A stretch of DNA of 64,000 nt, taken from positions 248,001 through 312,000 of the forward strand of contig NZ_VBUT01000003.1 of NCBI RefSeq assembly GCF_005863245.1, given 5' to 3'. The translations under genes and the position numbers were made by a program. The notes beneath the pieces are model-generated. The model had not been told where the DNA came from and did no database searches. It worked only from the letters and a program-made list of their open reading frames with translations. Below, in pieces: positions 8,823-18,053 of this stretch (the first letter of the stretch is position 1; each line of letters begins with the position of its first letter). Source of the stretch: Nocardia cyriacigeorgica (GTDB lineage: Bacteria > Actinomycetota > Actinomycetes > Mycobacteriales > Mycobacteriaceae).

Positions 8823-11090
8823 TCACCGCAAGGCGCGCGCTGCGGCGACCAAATTGCGCAGTGATGCTTCTACCTCGGCAGGGCCACGGGTTTTCAATCC
8901 GCAATCGGGATTGACCCAGAGCCGTTCGGCGGGAACGGCTTTCAGTGCGGCGCGCAGCGACGAAGTGATCTCCTCGACGCTGGGCACGCGGGGCGAGTGG
9001 ATGTCGTAGACGCCGGGCCCGACACCGAGATCGAAACCGGCGGCGTTCAGATCGTCGAGCACCTCCATGTGCGAGCGCGCCGCTTCGATCGAGGTCACGT
9101 CGGCGTCGAGGCCGGCGATCGCGTCGATCACCTCACCGAATTCCGAGTAGCACAGATGGGTGTGGATCTGGGTGGCGTCGGCGACGCCGGAAGTCGCCAA
9201 ACGGAACGCATGCACCGACCAGTCCAAGTAGGCGGGCTGCTCGGCGGCCCGCAGCGGCAACAACTCTCGCAGCGCCGGCTCGTCCACCTGAATGATCCGG
9301 ATGCCGGCGTGCTGTAGATCCACCGTCTCATCCCGGATGGCCAGCGCGACCTGCCGGGCCGAATCCGCCAGCGGCTGATCGTCACGGACGAACGACCACG
9401 CCAGGATGGTCACCGGACCGGTCAGCATGCCCTTGACCGGCTTATCGGTCAGCGACTGCGCGAAGGTGATCCATTCGACGGTCATCGGCGCGCGGCGCAC
9501 CACATCGCCGAACAGGATCGGCGGACGCACACAGCGGGTGCCGTAGGACTGCACCCACCCCAGCTCGGTCGCGGCGAAACCGTCGAGCTGCTCGGCGAAG
9601 TACTGCACCATGTCGTTGCGTTCCGGCTCGCCGTGCACCAGCACATCGAGCTCCAGTTTCTCCTGCAACGCGATGACGTCGGCGATCTCGTCGCGCATCC
9701 GCTGCTCGTAATCGGCGCGGTCGATCTCACCGGAACGCAGTGCCGCGCGGGCCAACCGGATCGCCGAGGTCTGCGGATAGGAACCGATGGTGGTGGTGGG
9801 CAGCGGTGGCAGCTGGAGACGTTCGCGCTGCACCTGCCTGCGCTGTTCGGCCGGAGCGCGGCGGAGCGCGTCGGGGCCGAGAGCTGCCAGCCGGGCTCGC
9901 ACCCGGCTGTTACGGATGCGCGGGTCGGCGGCACGGCTCGCCGAAGCCGCACGGGCGGCGGACAATTCATCGGCGATCGCGTCGGTGCCCGCGCTCAGGC
10001 CGGTGGCGAGCACCCGCACCTCGCCGACCTTTTCCGCACCGAAGGCCAGCCAGGAACGCAGCGCGTCGTCGAGCCCGGTCTCGACCGCGAGCGAATACGG
10101 CACATGCAGCAGCGAGCACGAGGTCGATACCGCCACCGACCTCGCGCAGCCGAGCAGAGTGCCGAGAGTGGTGAGCGCGGCGTCGAGGTCGGTGCGCCAC
10201 ACATTGCGTCCGTCGACAACACCGGCCACCAGCAGTTTGTTCGCCAGGGCCGGTACACCGGCCACCTCGTCGACCGCGGTGCCCGAGACCAGATCGACCG
10301 CGACACCCTCGACGTCGGTATCGGCCAGCGCCGCGAGCGCGGGGCCGGGGGTGCCGAAGTAGGTGGCCACCAGCACAGCCGGGCGATCACCGGAGGCGGT
10401 GAGCTCGGTGTAGACCCGCCGCACCACGGCCAGCTCGTCCTCGGTCAGATCGGTGACCAGCACCGGCTCATCGATCTGCACCCAGCCGGCGCCGGCTTCG
10501 GCAAGCAGGCGCAGCAGTTCGCGATACAGCGGCACCAGTTCGTCGATGCGTTCGAGCGCGGCCGGACCGGCCGACTTGGCCAGCTTCAAGAAGGTGACCG
10601 GCCCGATGATCACCGGCCGCGCGGGCACCCCGAGGTCGATCGCCTCGCGCAGCTGGTCCAGGACAGTCTCCGGGTGCAGGGTGAACGACGTCTGCGGCCC
10701 GATCTCCGGCACCAGGTAGTGATAGTTGGTGTCGAACCACTTCGTCATCTCCAGCGGTTCGACCGCGTCGGTACCGCGCGCGGCGGCGAAATAGCGGTCC
10801 AGCGGGTCCGCGATACCGGCCACCCGCGGCGGCAGCGCGCCCAGCAGCACGGCGGTATCGAGCATCTGGTCGTAATAGGAGAAGGTGCCGACCGGAATCG
10901 AATCCATTCCGGCGGCGCGTAATTCGGTGTACTGCGCGCGGCGCAGCTCGCGAGCTACTTCGTGCAGCCGCGCCGCGTCGATGCGCCCGGCCCAGTAGGA
11001 CTCGATGGCGCGCTTGAGTTCCCGGCGTGGCCCCACCCGGGGAAGTCCGAGAACCGTTGCGGTGAACGGGTTGTGCGTATGAACAGTCAC
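8823..11090 (-). CDS. metE: Cobalamin-independent methionine synthase MetE
   Basis: Transfers a methyl group from methyltetrahydrofolate (polyglutamate) to homocysteine without vitamin B12. The 755-residue product carries the N-terminal substrate motif [12 protein letters not shown] and the C-terminal zinc ligands in HTHLCYSE and [10 protein letters not shown]. The GTG at 11090 was chosen because a GGAG ribosome site lies 7 bases upstream and the protein then begins like other MetE proteins; longer reading would run into the riboswitch leader. The cobalamin riboswitch upstream should repress it when B12 is plentiful and MetH can take over. Confidence 0.95.
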   Translation of the reverse strand: MTVHTHNPFTATVLGLPRVGPRRELKRAIESYWAGRIDAARLHEVARELRRAQYTELRAAGMDSIPVGTFSYYDQMLDTAVLLGALPPRVAGIADPLDRYFAAARGTDAVEPLEMTKWFDTNYHYLVPEIGPQTSFTLHPETVLDQLREAIDLGVPARPVIIGPVTFLKLAKSAGPAALERIDELVPLYRELLRLLAEAGAGWVQIDEPVLVTDLTEDELAVVRRVYTELTASGDRPAVLVATYFGTPGPALAALADTDVEGVAVDLVSGTAVDEVAGVPALANKLLVAGVVDGRNVWRTDLDAALTTLGTLLGCARSVAVSTSCSLLHVPYSLAVETGLDDALRSWLAFGAEKVGEVRVLATGLSAGTDAIADELSAARAASASRAADPRIRNSRVRARLAALGPDALRRAPAEQRRQVQRERLQLPPLPTTTIGSYPQTSAIRLARAALRSGEIDRADYEQRMRDEIADVIALQEKLELDVLVHGEPERNDMVQYFAEQLDGFAATELGWVQSYGTRCVRPPILFGDVVRRAPMTVEWITFAQSLTDKPVKGMLTGPVTILAWSFVRDDQPLADSARQVALAIRDETVDLQHAGIRIIQVDEPALRELLPLRAAEQPAYLDWSVHAFRLATSGVADATQIHTHLCYSEFGEVIDAIAGLDADVTSIEAARSHMEVLDDLNAAGFDLGVGPGVYDIHSPRVPSVEEITSSLRAALKAVPAERLWVNPDCGLKTRGPAEVEASLRNLVAAARALR

Positions 11091-11228
11091 GGTGTTTCTC
11101 CAGTGCTGAAGTTCGACAGCAATCGCCGTTTCGGAAAACGCACGGCACCGATGAGACCCCGAACGACCCGGCAGACGGGTCGTATTGGCACCACTGGTGG
11201 CGAGCGCCCGGTCCACGAGGCGATGGCC

Positions 11229-11249
11229 GCCGGATACGGCGTATCCGGC
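11229..11249 (-). promoter_or_regulatory. Perfect hairpin at the 3' edge of the cobalamin riboswitch
   Basis: Arms GCCGGATAC and GTATCCGGC surround a 3-base loop, immediately after the conserved GACCTGCC end of the riboswitch in the direction of transcription. It may be a terminator or anti-structure serving as the expression platform. No U-tract follows, so Rho-type termination or another mechanism would be needed. Confidence 0.5.
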
Positions 11250-11440
11250 ACAACGGGCAGGTCTTCGGACTCGCGGGCACCGGCCGATACGGCCGACCTA
11301 CTGGCCGTCGCTTCCCAGGCGGTGTGCCCAGTGCTGATGACGGCGGTCGTTCCCACTCACCGCTGCGGGACAGTCCCGGATTTCCACCGGGTTCCCTCTC
11401 ACCCGCCAGGGGGCGGGCTTCGACGCCGGGGCGGACGTTC
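11250..11440 (-). ncRNA. Cobalamin (B12) riboswitch upstream of metE
   Basis: On the minus strand the leader shows the cobalamin-riboswitch signature in order: GAGAGGGAA, CCGGTGGAAATCCGGGACTG, TCCCGCAGCGGTGAG, a B12-box-like CACTGG, CCTGGGAAG, and the closing GAGTCCGAAGACCTGCC. It ends about 160 bases before the metE start. The family is known to sit ahead of metE in mycobacteria and to switch it off when adenosylcobalamin binds. Confidence 0.92.
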
Positions 11441-11573
11441 GGGGCTCCTTGTCGTCCTGCCGGCGAACCAGCTGCGGTGCCCACGATAGTCGGGGCGGCG
11501 CTCCGGTGGTGAGCCACCCGGGCCTGACTTAACCTAAACACTGGTCTTTCACACAACGGCAGGAGGAGGGGTT

Positions 11574-12455
11574 GTGCCGGCAACCGAACCTACGATGACC
11601 TCGGTCGTCATTCCCGCACACATCGTCACCGACGCCGATCGAAGCCATCTCGACGAGCAGCTGGCCGCGCTCGCCGAACAGGATCACGACGGCGAATTCG
11701 AGGTCGTCGTCGCCGACAATCGCAGCGCGCCCGGCCTGGAGGCTCACCTCGCGAACCACCCACTGCGCACGCGGCTGAACCTGCGCTGTGTCCCCGCCTC
11801 GGAAACGGTGGGCGCGGCCCACGCCCGCAATATCGGCGCCGAGCACGCCACCGGCGACGTCCTGCTGTTCTGCGACCACGACGACCGCGTGCATCCGGAC
11901 TGGATGCGCCGCATGCTGTCCTTCCTCGACGAGGGCTACGACCTCGTCAGCTGCGCGGTCGAGGGCCACTCGCTCAATGCCGGCAACCGGCGGGGCATCG
12001 CGGAAGTGCCCGCACCGGACCAGTTCCAGCCGGCCGGAGTGTTCGCCCCGGTGATCGTCGGCTGCGCGATGGCGTGCCGGGCGAATGTCTACCGCAAGCT
12101 CGGCGGCATCGATGTCACCTACGCCGCCAACGAAGATCTCGCCTTCGGCTGGAAAGCCCACCGCGAAGGATTCCGCACCGGGTTCCTACCCGAAGCGCTG
12201 GTCGCCTACCGCTATCGCCGTGGCTTCGGCCCGGGATTGCGGCAGGGCCGCGCACGCGGCATCGGACTGGCCCGGCTCAACGCGGAGTTCCCGGACAACG
12301 GCCTGCCGCGGATCCACCTGCCCGAGGTGCTGATCCGTCTGGTGCGGCTCGCGTTCACGCGCGGACTGACCGGCGAGGAGCGTGGCCTGCTGATGGGCGT
12401 CGGGGTGGGCCAGCTGCGCGGTGGCCTGCGGCATCGCACCCTGCACTGGTGGTGA
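11574..12455 (+). CDS. Family 2 glycosyltransferase
   Basis: GT-A-fold transferase of 293 residues. The N-terminus has the nucleotide-sugar-binding pattern SVVIPAH and VVVADNRSA, followed by LLFCDHDDRVHP, which holds the metal-binding acidic motif near residue 103, and YAANEDLAFGWKAHR, an ED catalytic-base-type region, near residue 184. The acceptor cannot be predicted; no membrane segment is evident. The GTG at 11574 follows an excellent AGGAGGAGG site. It is divergent from metE and its riboswitch and is not obviously linked to pyc downstream. Confidence 0.8.
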   Translation: MPATEPTMTSVVIPAHIVTDADRSHLDEQLAALAEQDHDGEFEVVVADNRSAPGLEAHLANHPLRTRLNLRCVPASETVGAAHARNIGAEHATGDVLLFCDHDDRVHPDWMRRMLSFLDEGYDLVSCAVEGHSLNAGNRRGIAEVPAPDQFQPAGVFAPVIVGCAMACRANVYRKLGGIDVTYAANEDLAFGWKAHREGFRTGFLPEALVAYRYRRGFGPGLRQGRARGIGLARLNAEFPDNGLPRIHLPEVLIRLVRLAFTRGLTGEERGLLMGVGVGQLRGGLRHRTLHWW

Positions 12456-12550
12456 CTCGCCAGTAGGTAACCCGCCGGTAGCTATGGCGTGGAGTTCACC
12501 GCACGATCCGCCGGGCCCCGCGGTGAGATATGACGGCCGGATGAACGCAA

Positions 12551-12581
12551 CTTCGCAACCGTGCAAGGACCGGTTGTGAAG
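12551..12581. promoter_or_regulatory. Imperfect inverted repeat upstream of pyc
   Basis: Arms CTTCGCAACCG and CGGTTGTGAAG (one mismatch) are separated by 9 bases containing TGCAAGG and lie 60 bp ahead of the pyc start. The TTCGCAA half-site resembles the elements between prpR and prpD, suggesting a RamB/PrpR-type regulator. Confidence 0.35.
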
Positions 12582-12640
12582 ATTACTGCGAAGGGGACTT
12601 CCCTGTCGGCCCACGGTGCGGGGGCGGGTACCTTAGGTCA

Positions 12641-15600
12641 ATGTTCTCGAAAGTCTTGGTTGCCAACCGCGGCGAAATCGCCATCCGCGCCTTCCGTGCG
12701 GCCTACGAACTCGGCATCGGGACCGTGGCTGTCTTCCCGCATGAGGACCGCAACTCGGTGCACCGCCTGAAGGCGGACGAGGCCTATCAGATCGGCGAGG
12801 AAGGCCACCCGGTCCGGGCATACCTGTCCATCGACGCCATCATCGAGGCGGCCAAGACAGCCGGGGCCGACGCCATCTACCCGGGGTACGGCTTCCTGTC
12901 CGAGAACCCCGACCTCGCGGCCGCCTGCGCGCGCGAGGGGATCACCTTCATCGGCCCCTCCGCGGAGGTGCTCGAGCTCGCCGGTAACAAGGCGCGCGCC
13001 ATCGCGGCGGCCAAAGCCGCGGGGCTGCCGGTACTGAAATCGAGCGAACCGTCGGCAAACGTCGACGAGCTGCTGGCGGCAGCCGAATCAATGGAGTTCC
13101 CGGTCTTCGTCAAGGCCGTCGCCGGTGGCGGTGGCCGCGGTATGCGCCGGGTGGCCGCGCCCGCGCAGCTGCGTGAATCCATCGAAGCCGCCTCCCGCGA
13201 GGCCGAGTCGGCCTTCGGCGATCCGACCGTCTTCCTCGAGCAGGCGGTGGTGAATCCGCGCCACATCGAGGTGCAGATCCTGGCCGACACGCAGGGCAAC
13301 GTCATGCACCTGTTCGAGCGCGACTGTTCGGTGCAGCGACGGCATCAGAAGGTGATCGAGCTGGCGCCCGCACCGAACCTCGATCCCGAACTGCGCGAAC
13401 GCATCTGCGCCGACGCCGTGGCGTTCGCCCGCGAGATCGGCTACAGCTGCGCCGGCACCGTGGAGTTCCTGCTCGACGAGCGCGGCAAGCACGTCTTCAT
13501 CGAGATGAACCCGCGCATCCAGGTCGAGCACACGGTGACCGAGGAGATCACCGATGTCGATCTGGTGCAGTCGCAGCTGCGCATCGCCGCCGGTGAATCG
13601 CTGGCCGATCTGGGCCTGAGCCAGGACACCGTCGCCATTCGCGGCGCGGCCATGCAGTGCCGGATCACCACCGAGGACCCGGCCAACGGCTTCCGCCCCG
13701 ACACCGGCCGTATTACCGCCTACCGCACCCCGGGCGGCGCGGGCATCCGGCTGGACGGCGGCGCGAACCTGGGTGCCGAGATCGGCGCCTACTTCGACTC
13801 CATGCTGGTCAAGCTCACCTGCCGCGGCCGCGATTTCTCCACCGCGGTCGCGCGGTCCAGGCGCGCGCTGGCCGAGTTCCGCATCCGCGGCGTCACGACC
13901 AACATCCCGTTCCTGCTCGCGGTGCTCGACGACCCGGATTTCCGGGCGGGCAAGGTCACCACCTCGTTCATCGACGAACGGCCGCAGCTGCTGGATCTGC
14001 GTCGCTCCGCCGACCGCGGCACCAAGATCCTCGAATACCTGGCCGACGTCACCGTCAACAAGCCGCACGGTGAGCGCCCGACTGCGGTCTACCCGCACGA
14101 CAAGCTGCCCGCCATCGACCTGTCGGTGCCGCCGCCGGACGGCTCGCGCCAGCGGCTGCTGACGCTGGGCCCCGAAGGTTTCGCGCGGGCGCTGCGCGAA
14201 CAGGACGCGGTCGCGGTCACCGACACCACCTTCCGCGACGCGCACCAGTCCCTGCTGGCCACTCGGGTACGCACCGGCGGACTGCTCGCGGTCGCGGGCC
14301 ACGTCGCCCGGCTGACCCCGGAGCTGCTGTCGATCGAGTGCTGGGGCGGCGCGACCTATGACGTCGCTTTGCGCTTCCTCTATGAGGACCCGTGGGAGCG
14401 GCTGGCGGCCTTGCGTGAGGCGGTGCCCAACATCTGCTTGCAGATGCTGCTGCGCGGCCGCAACACCGTCGGCTACACGCCGTATCCGGAGAAGGTGACC
14501 AGGGCGTTCGTCTCCGAGGCGACCGCCACCGGCATCGACATCTTCCGCATCTTCGACGCCCTCAACAACGTCGACCAGATGCGTCCGGCCATCGACGCGG
14601 TACGCGAAACCGGTACGGCGGTCGCCGAAGTCGCGATGAGCTACACCGGCGACCTGTCCAACCCGGACGAGAACATCTACACCCTCGACTACTACCTCAA
14701 GCTGGCCGAGCAGATCGTCGACGCGGGCGCCCACGTGCTCGCGATCAAGGACATGGCGGGCCTGCTGCGCGCGCCCGCCGCCGCGACCCTGGTCTCGGCG
14801 CTGCGCAGCAACTTCGACCTGCCGGTGCACGTGCACACCCACGACACCCCCGGTGGTCAGCTGGCCACCTATCTGGCGGCCTGGCAGGCCGGCGCCGACG
14901 CCGTCGACGGCGCCAGTGCCGCGATGGCGGGCACCACCAGCCAGCCCGCGCTGTCGGCGATCGTGGCGGCCGCGGCCAACAGCCCGCACGACACCGGCCT
15001 GAACCTGCAGAACGTCTGCGATCTGGAGCCGTACTGGGAGGCGCTGCGCAAGGTGTACGCGCCGTTCGAGTCCGGGCTGCCCGCCCCGACCGGCCGCGTC
15101 TACACCCACGAGATCCCCGGCGGTCAGCTGTCGAATCTGCGTCAGCAGGCGATCGCGCTGGGCCTCGGCGATCGTTTCGAAGAGGTCGAGGCGAAATACG
15201 CCGCCGCCGACCGGCTGCTGGGCCGGCTGGTGAAGGTGACGCCGTCGTCGAAGGTCGTCGGCGATCTGGCGCTGGCGCTGGTCGGCACCGGCGTCGACAT
15301 CGAGGACTTCGCCGCCGACCCCGGCCGCTACGACATCCCGGATTCGGTGATCGGATTCCTGCGCGGTGAACTCGGCACTCCGGCCGGTGGCTGGCCCGAG
15401 CCGTTCCGCACCAAGGCGCTGGCCGGCCGCGGAAACGCCAAACCGGAAACCCCGCTCACCCCCGAGGACGAGGCCGGCCTGGCGGGCACCTCCGAGCAGC
15501 GGCGCGCCACCCTCAACCGGCTGCTGTTCCCCGGGCCCACCGCCGAATTCCTCGCCCACCGCGACAAATACGGCGACACCACCGGCCTGTCGGCCAACCA

Positions 15601-16039
15601 GTTCTTCTACGGCCTGCGCCGCGGCGAAGAACATCGCGTGCAGCTGGAGAAGGGCGTCACCCTGCTCATCGGCCTGGAGGCCATCTCCGAGCCCGACGAA
15701 CGCGGTATGCGCACGGTCATGTGCATCCTCAACGGCCAGCTGCGGCCGGTGTCGGTGCGCGACCGCTCGGTGGCCAGCGAGATCCCGGCCGCGGAGAAGG
15801 CCGACAAGAACAACGCCGGCCATATCGCCGCGCCGTTCGCCGGTGTGGTGACCCTCGCGGTCGCCGAGGGCGACACCGTGGCAGCCGGCGACACCATCGG
15901 CACCATCGAAGCCATGAAGATGGAGGCCGCCATCACCGCGCCGCGCGCCGGCCTGGTCGGCCGCGTCGCCATCGGCAAGGTGCAGCAGGTAGAGGGTGGT
16001 GACCTGCTGATCGAGCTGGCCGTGCGCGAATCCGAATGA
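12641..16039 (+). CDS. pyc: Pyruvate carboxylase
   Basis: Biotin-dependent enzyme making oxaloacetate from pyruvate, bicarbonate and ATP. The single 1132-residue chain has the biotin carboxylase domain first (VLVANRGEIA at the start, ATP-grasp EMNPRIQVEHTVTEE near residue 288). The carboxyltransferase domain follows (DTTFRDAHQSLLATR near residue 528, metal-site HVHTHDTPGGQ near residue 733). The C-terminal biotinyl domain carries EAMKMEA near residue 1090, with the biotinylated lysine. The ATG at 12641 is preceded by an AGGT site. Its stop overlaps the rsmD start, so the two are probably co-transcribed. Confidence 0.97.
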   Translation: MFSKVLVANRGEIAIRAFRAAYELGIGTVAVFPHEDRNSVHRLKADEAYQIGEEGHPVRAYLSIDAIIEAAKTAGADAIYPGYGFLSENPDLAAACAREGITFIGPSAEVLELAGNKARAIAAAKAAGLPVLKSSEPSANVDELLAAAESMEFPVFVKAVAGGGGRGMRRVAAPAQLRESIEAASREAESAFGDPTVFLEQAVVNPRHIEVQILADTQGNVMHLFERDCSVQRRHQKVIELAPAPNLDPELRERICADAVAFAREIGYSCAGTVEFLLDERGKHVFIEMNPRIQVEHTVTEEITDVDLVQSQLRIAAGESLADLGLSQDTVAIRGAAMQCRITTEDPANGFRPDTGRITAYRTPGGAGIRLDGGANLGAEIGAYFDSMLVKLTCRGRDFSTAVARSRRALAEFRIRGVTTNIPFLLAVLDDPDFRAGKVTTSFIDERPQLLDLRRSADRGTKILEYLADVTVNKPHGERPTAVYPHDKLPAIDLSVPPPDGSRQRLLTLGPEGFARALREQDAVAVTDTTFRDAHQSLLATRVRTGGLLAVAGHVARLTPELLSIECWGGATYDVALRFLYEDPWERLAALREAVPNICLQMLLRGRNTVGYTPYPEKVTRAFVSEATATGIDIFRIFDALNNVDQMRPAIDAVRETGTAVAEVAMSYTGDLSNPDENIYTLDYYLKLAEQIVDAGAHVLAIKDMAGLLRAPAAATLVSALRSNFDLPVHVHTHDTPGGQLATYLAAWQAGADAVDGASAAMAGTTSQPALSAIVAAAANSPHDTGLNLQNVCDLEPYWEALRKVYAPFESGLPAPTGRVYTHEIPGGQLSNLRQQAIALGLGDRFEEVEAKYAAADRLLGRLVKVTPSSKVVGDLALALVGTGVDIEDFAADPGRYDIPDSVIGFLRGELGTPAGGWPEPFRTKALAGRGNAKPETPLTPEDEAGLAGTSEQRRATLNRLLFPGPTAEFLAHRDKYGDTTGLSANQFFYGLRRGEEHRVQLEKGVTLLIGLEAISEPDERGMRTVMCILNGQLRPVSVRDRSVASEIPAAEKADKNNAGHIAAPFAGVVTLAVAEGDTVAAGDTIGTIEAMKMEAAITAPRAGLVGRVAIGKVQQVEGGDLLIELAVRESE

Positions 16040-16599
16040 CCCGCATCGTCGCCGGGACCGCGGGCGGGCGCCGCCTGCGCGTCCCGCCCGCGGGCACCCG
16101 GCCCACCTCGGACCGGGTGCGCGAGGCGTTGTTCAGCGCGATCGACGCCCGGCTGGACCTGGACGGCGCCCGGGTGCTGGACCTGTACGCCGGGTCCGGT
16201 GCGCTCGGGCTGGAAGCGCTCTCGCGTGGTGCGGCGCGGGCGCTGCTGATCGAATCCGATCGCAAGGCCGCCGCGGTGGTGCGTGGAAATATCGCCGATC
16301 TCGGACTGCCCGGTGCCGAGCTGCGGGTCGGGTCGGTGGCGAGCGTGCTCGCGCACACCGCGCCCGGTCCCTACGATCTGGTCTTCTCCGACCCGCCATA
16401 CGACGTGCCCGTCGAGGACGTGATTGCCGATTTCACGGCACTGGCGGCCAACGGCTGGCTCGCCCCGATGGCGCTGGTGATCGTGGAGCGATCCATTCGC
16501 ACACCCGAAATCGCCTGGCCCGCAGGCTATGCGCCGGTGAAGCTGCGCAAGTACGGGGAGACCAGAATCGAGCTCGCCGAGTTCGGTGCTAGCGTTTGA
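16036..16599 (+). CDS. rsmD: 16S rRNA (guanine(966)-N(2))-methyltransferase RsmD
   Basis: SAM-dependent methyltransferase acting on the 30S subunit. The 187-residue protein shows [20 protein letters not shown] (SAM-binding motif I, about residues 46-65) and SDPPYDVP (catalytic DPPY near residues 118-121). The ATG at 16036 overlaps the pyc stop, and the stop is 2 bases before the coaD start. rsmD-coaD pairing is widespread and supports both calls. Confidence 0.94.
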   Translation: MTRIVAGTAGGRRLRVPPAGTRPTSDRVREALFSAIDARLDLDGARVLDLYAGSGALGLEALSRGAARALLIESDRKAAAVVRGNIADLGLPGAELRVGSVASVLAHTAPGPYDLVFSDPPYDVPVEDVIADFTALAANGWLAPMALVIVERSIRTPEIAWPAGYAPVKLRKYGETRIELAEFGASV

Positions 16600-16601
16600 C
16601 C

Positions 16602-17087
16602 ATGGCTGCAGCACTGTGCCCAGGATCCTTCGACCCGGTCACCAACGGTCACCTCGACGTGTTCGCCCGCGCGGCCGCGCAGTTCGACGAGGTGGTCGTC
16701 ACGGTCAACGTGAACCCCAAGAAACAGGGCATGTTCACTGTCGACGAGCGCATGGAACTGCTGCGCGAATCGGTCGCCCACCTGCCCAACGTGCGCGTCG
16801 CGTCGTGGCAGGGCCTGACGGTCGACTTCGCTAAGCAAGAGGGCATCACCGCGATCGTCAAGGGCCTGCGCGACGCGGGCGACTTCGGGTACGAACTCCA
16901 GATGGCCCAGATGAACCATAAGCTGGCCGGCGTCGACACCTTCTTCATCGCCACCAACCCGTCGCTGAGCTACCTGTCCAGCTCGCTGGTCAAGGAAGTC
17001 GCGACCTACGGCGGCGACGTCAGCGACATGCTGCCGCCCGCGGTGCACAAGCGGCTCATGGAACGGATCGCCGAACGCGCGAGCTGA
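16602..17087 (+). CDS. coaD: Phosphopantetheine adenylyltransferase CoaD
   Basis: Adenylylates 4'-phosphopantetheine in coenzyme A synthesis. The 161-residue product is of normal length and has the nucleotidyltransferase signature [14 protein letters not shown] at residues 5-18, with the T/H-x-G-H catalytic motif. The C-terminal [16 protein letters not shown] matches the conserved ISSxxVKE region. The ATG at 16602 was chosen over the TTG at 16596 inside the rsmD stop because it gives the canonical N-terminus. Confidence 0.96.
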   Translation: MAAALCPGSFDPVTNGHLDVFARAAAQFDEVVVTVNVNPKKQGMFTVDERMELLRESVAHLPNVRVASWQGLTVDFAKQEGITAIVKGLRDAGDFGYELQMAQMNHKLAGVDTFFIATNPSLSYLSSSLVKEVATYGGDVSDMLPPAVHKRLMERIAERAS

Positions 17088-17098
17088 CCGCATTCACG

Positions 17099-17136
17099 GA
17101 TTCGCCCCGGTCCACTCGCGTGCACCGGGGCGAATC
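17099..17136. terminator. Bidirectional terminator between coaD and the GtrA-like gene
   Basis: Arms GATTCGCCCCGGT and ACCGGGGCGAATC form a perfect 13-bp stem with a 12-base loop, centred between the convergent coaD and GtrA-like genes. Confidence 0.8.
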
Positions 17137-17152
17137 TGTGGGACGTGTGAAC

Positions 17153-17671
17153 TCAGAAGACCAAACCGCGTAGCGCCAGGAAGCGCAGTCCGCCGACCGC
17201 GGCGGTGATGCCGAGGACAGCGGCCGCCTGGAAGGTGCTGTCGAGGCCGGGCGCCCAGAAATCGAGCGCGGCCAGACCCGCGGTGGAGATGCCGAGCCCG
17301 GCCAGCGCGAGCCCGCCGCCTTCCCACTGGGCGGTGAACCAGCCGACACGATCGGCGGCGTGGAAGGTGAGCTGACGATGCAGTTCGTTGGCGATGATCG
17401 TGCTGACGACCGAGCCGACGACGTTGGCCACCAGCGGCCCGATGCCGAGCATCCCGAAGAACAGCAGCACGTAGGCGATATTGCTACAGCCGCCGACCAG
17501 GGCGAACCGGATGAGCTGGGGGAATGCCCGATCGCCGCGCAGGTATCCGAGCGCGCGGCCCAGCCGCCTGCTCGACGCTTCCCGCATATCCGGGTACGGC
17601 CCGGCCAGCGGCGTGAGAACGCGCGCGGTGGGCAGTGCCGGTCGCGGTAGTTCCAGGACGGTCATGGTCAT
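17153..17671 (-). CDS. GtrA-like membrane protein
   Basis: A 172-residue protein of the GtrA/DPMS family, small four-helix membrane proteins thought to move or position polyprenyl-linked sugars for cell-wall glycan synthesis. The core begins near residue 53 with LIRFALVGGCSNIAYVLLFF, typical of the family. Further hydrophobic segments follow, with NELHRQLTFHAADR after the second helix. The preceding 50 residues are Pro/Arg-rich and cytoplasmic. Two ATG codons at 17671 and 17665 are both possible starts. A strong palindrome lies about 90 bp upstream. Confidence 0.8.
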   Translation of the reverse strand: MTMTVLELPRPALPTARVLTPLAGPYPDMREASSRRLGRALGYLRGDRAFPQLIRFALVGGCSNIAYVLLFFGMLGIGPLVANVVGSVVSTIIANELHRQLTFHAADRVGWFTAQWEGGGLALAGLGISTAGLAALDFWAPGLDSTFQAAAVLGITAAVGGLRFLALRGLVF

Positions 17672-18053
17672 TCCGATCGAACGTGAGCCAACAGGTAAGA
17701 CAACTGCGAGGGTCTTCGCATTCCTTCCCGCCGGCGTGAACGCCAGGCTTCGTGTACGGCATGTTCAGTGTGTACTGAACAAACGAAACCTGTCAACGTC
17801 GATGTCGAGGTGTCCTGCTCGTCGGCCTGCTTCACTGCACGGTCGCAGGGTGTGCCTGCGGTCCGCTTATGAAGATCTTGTGGCTTCGGGAACGAATTTA
17901 GCACGAAGCGGAGGCCCTTACTCCACTTGATTTCTGTGGTCTGCGAGACACTGGCACGACACACCGGAAAGGGACTCGGCACAGGCCGTGGCGAAGGGCA
18001 CACTGGGCGACGACGGAAGTTCGCCGTCGATCTGGAGAGCGGGGTAAGTGAGC
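17672..18053. other. Divergent intergenic region between the GtrA-like gene and sepIVA
   Basis: No gene seen. It contains a TTGACA on the minus strand at 17791-17796 and the palindrome at 17762-17781, both placed to act on the GtrA-like gene. The part nearest sepIVA shows no element I can name beyond a GGGG-rich ribosome site. Confidence 0.5.
17762..17781. promoter_or_regulatory. Operator-like palindrome upstream of the GtrA-like gene
   Basis: TGTTCAGT and ACTGAACA form a perfect 8-bp inverted repeat around GTGT. On the minus strand it sits just downstream of a TTGACA hexamer (17796-17791), about where a -10 element would fall, so a bound repressor could block the GtrA-like gene. The shape suits a TetR-type regulator; none is encoded nearby. 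Confidence 0.5.

Noticed and set aside
13088..15823. 911-codon open frame opposite pyc
   Set aside because: Antisense shadow of pyruvate carboxylase; long frames of this kind are expected when GC at third positions is very high.
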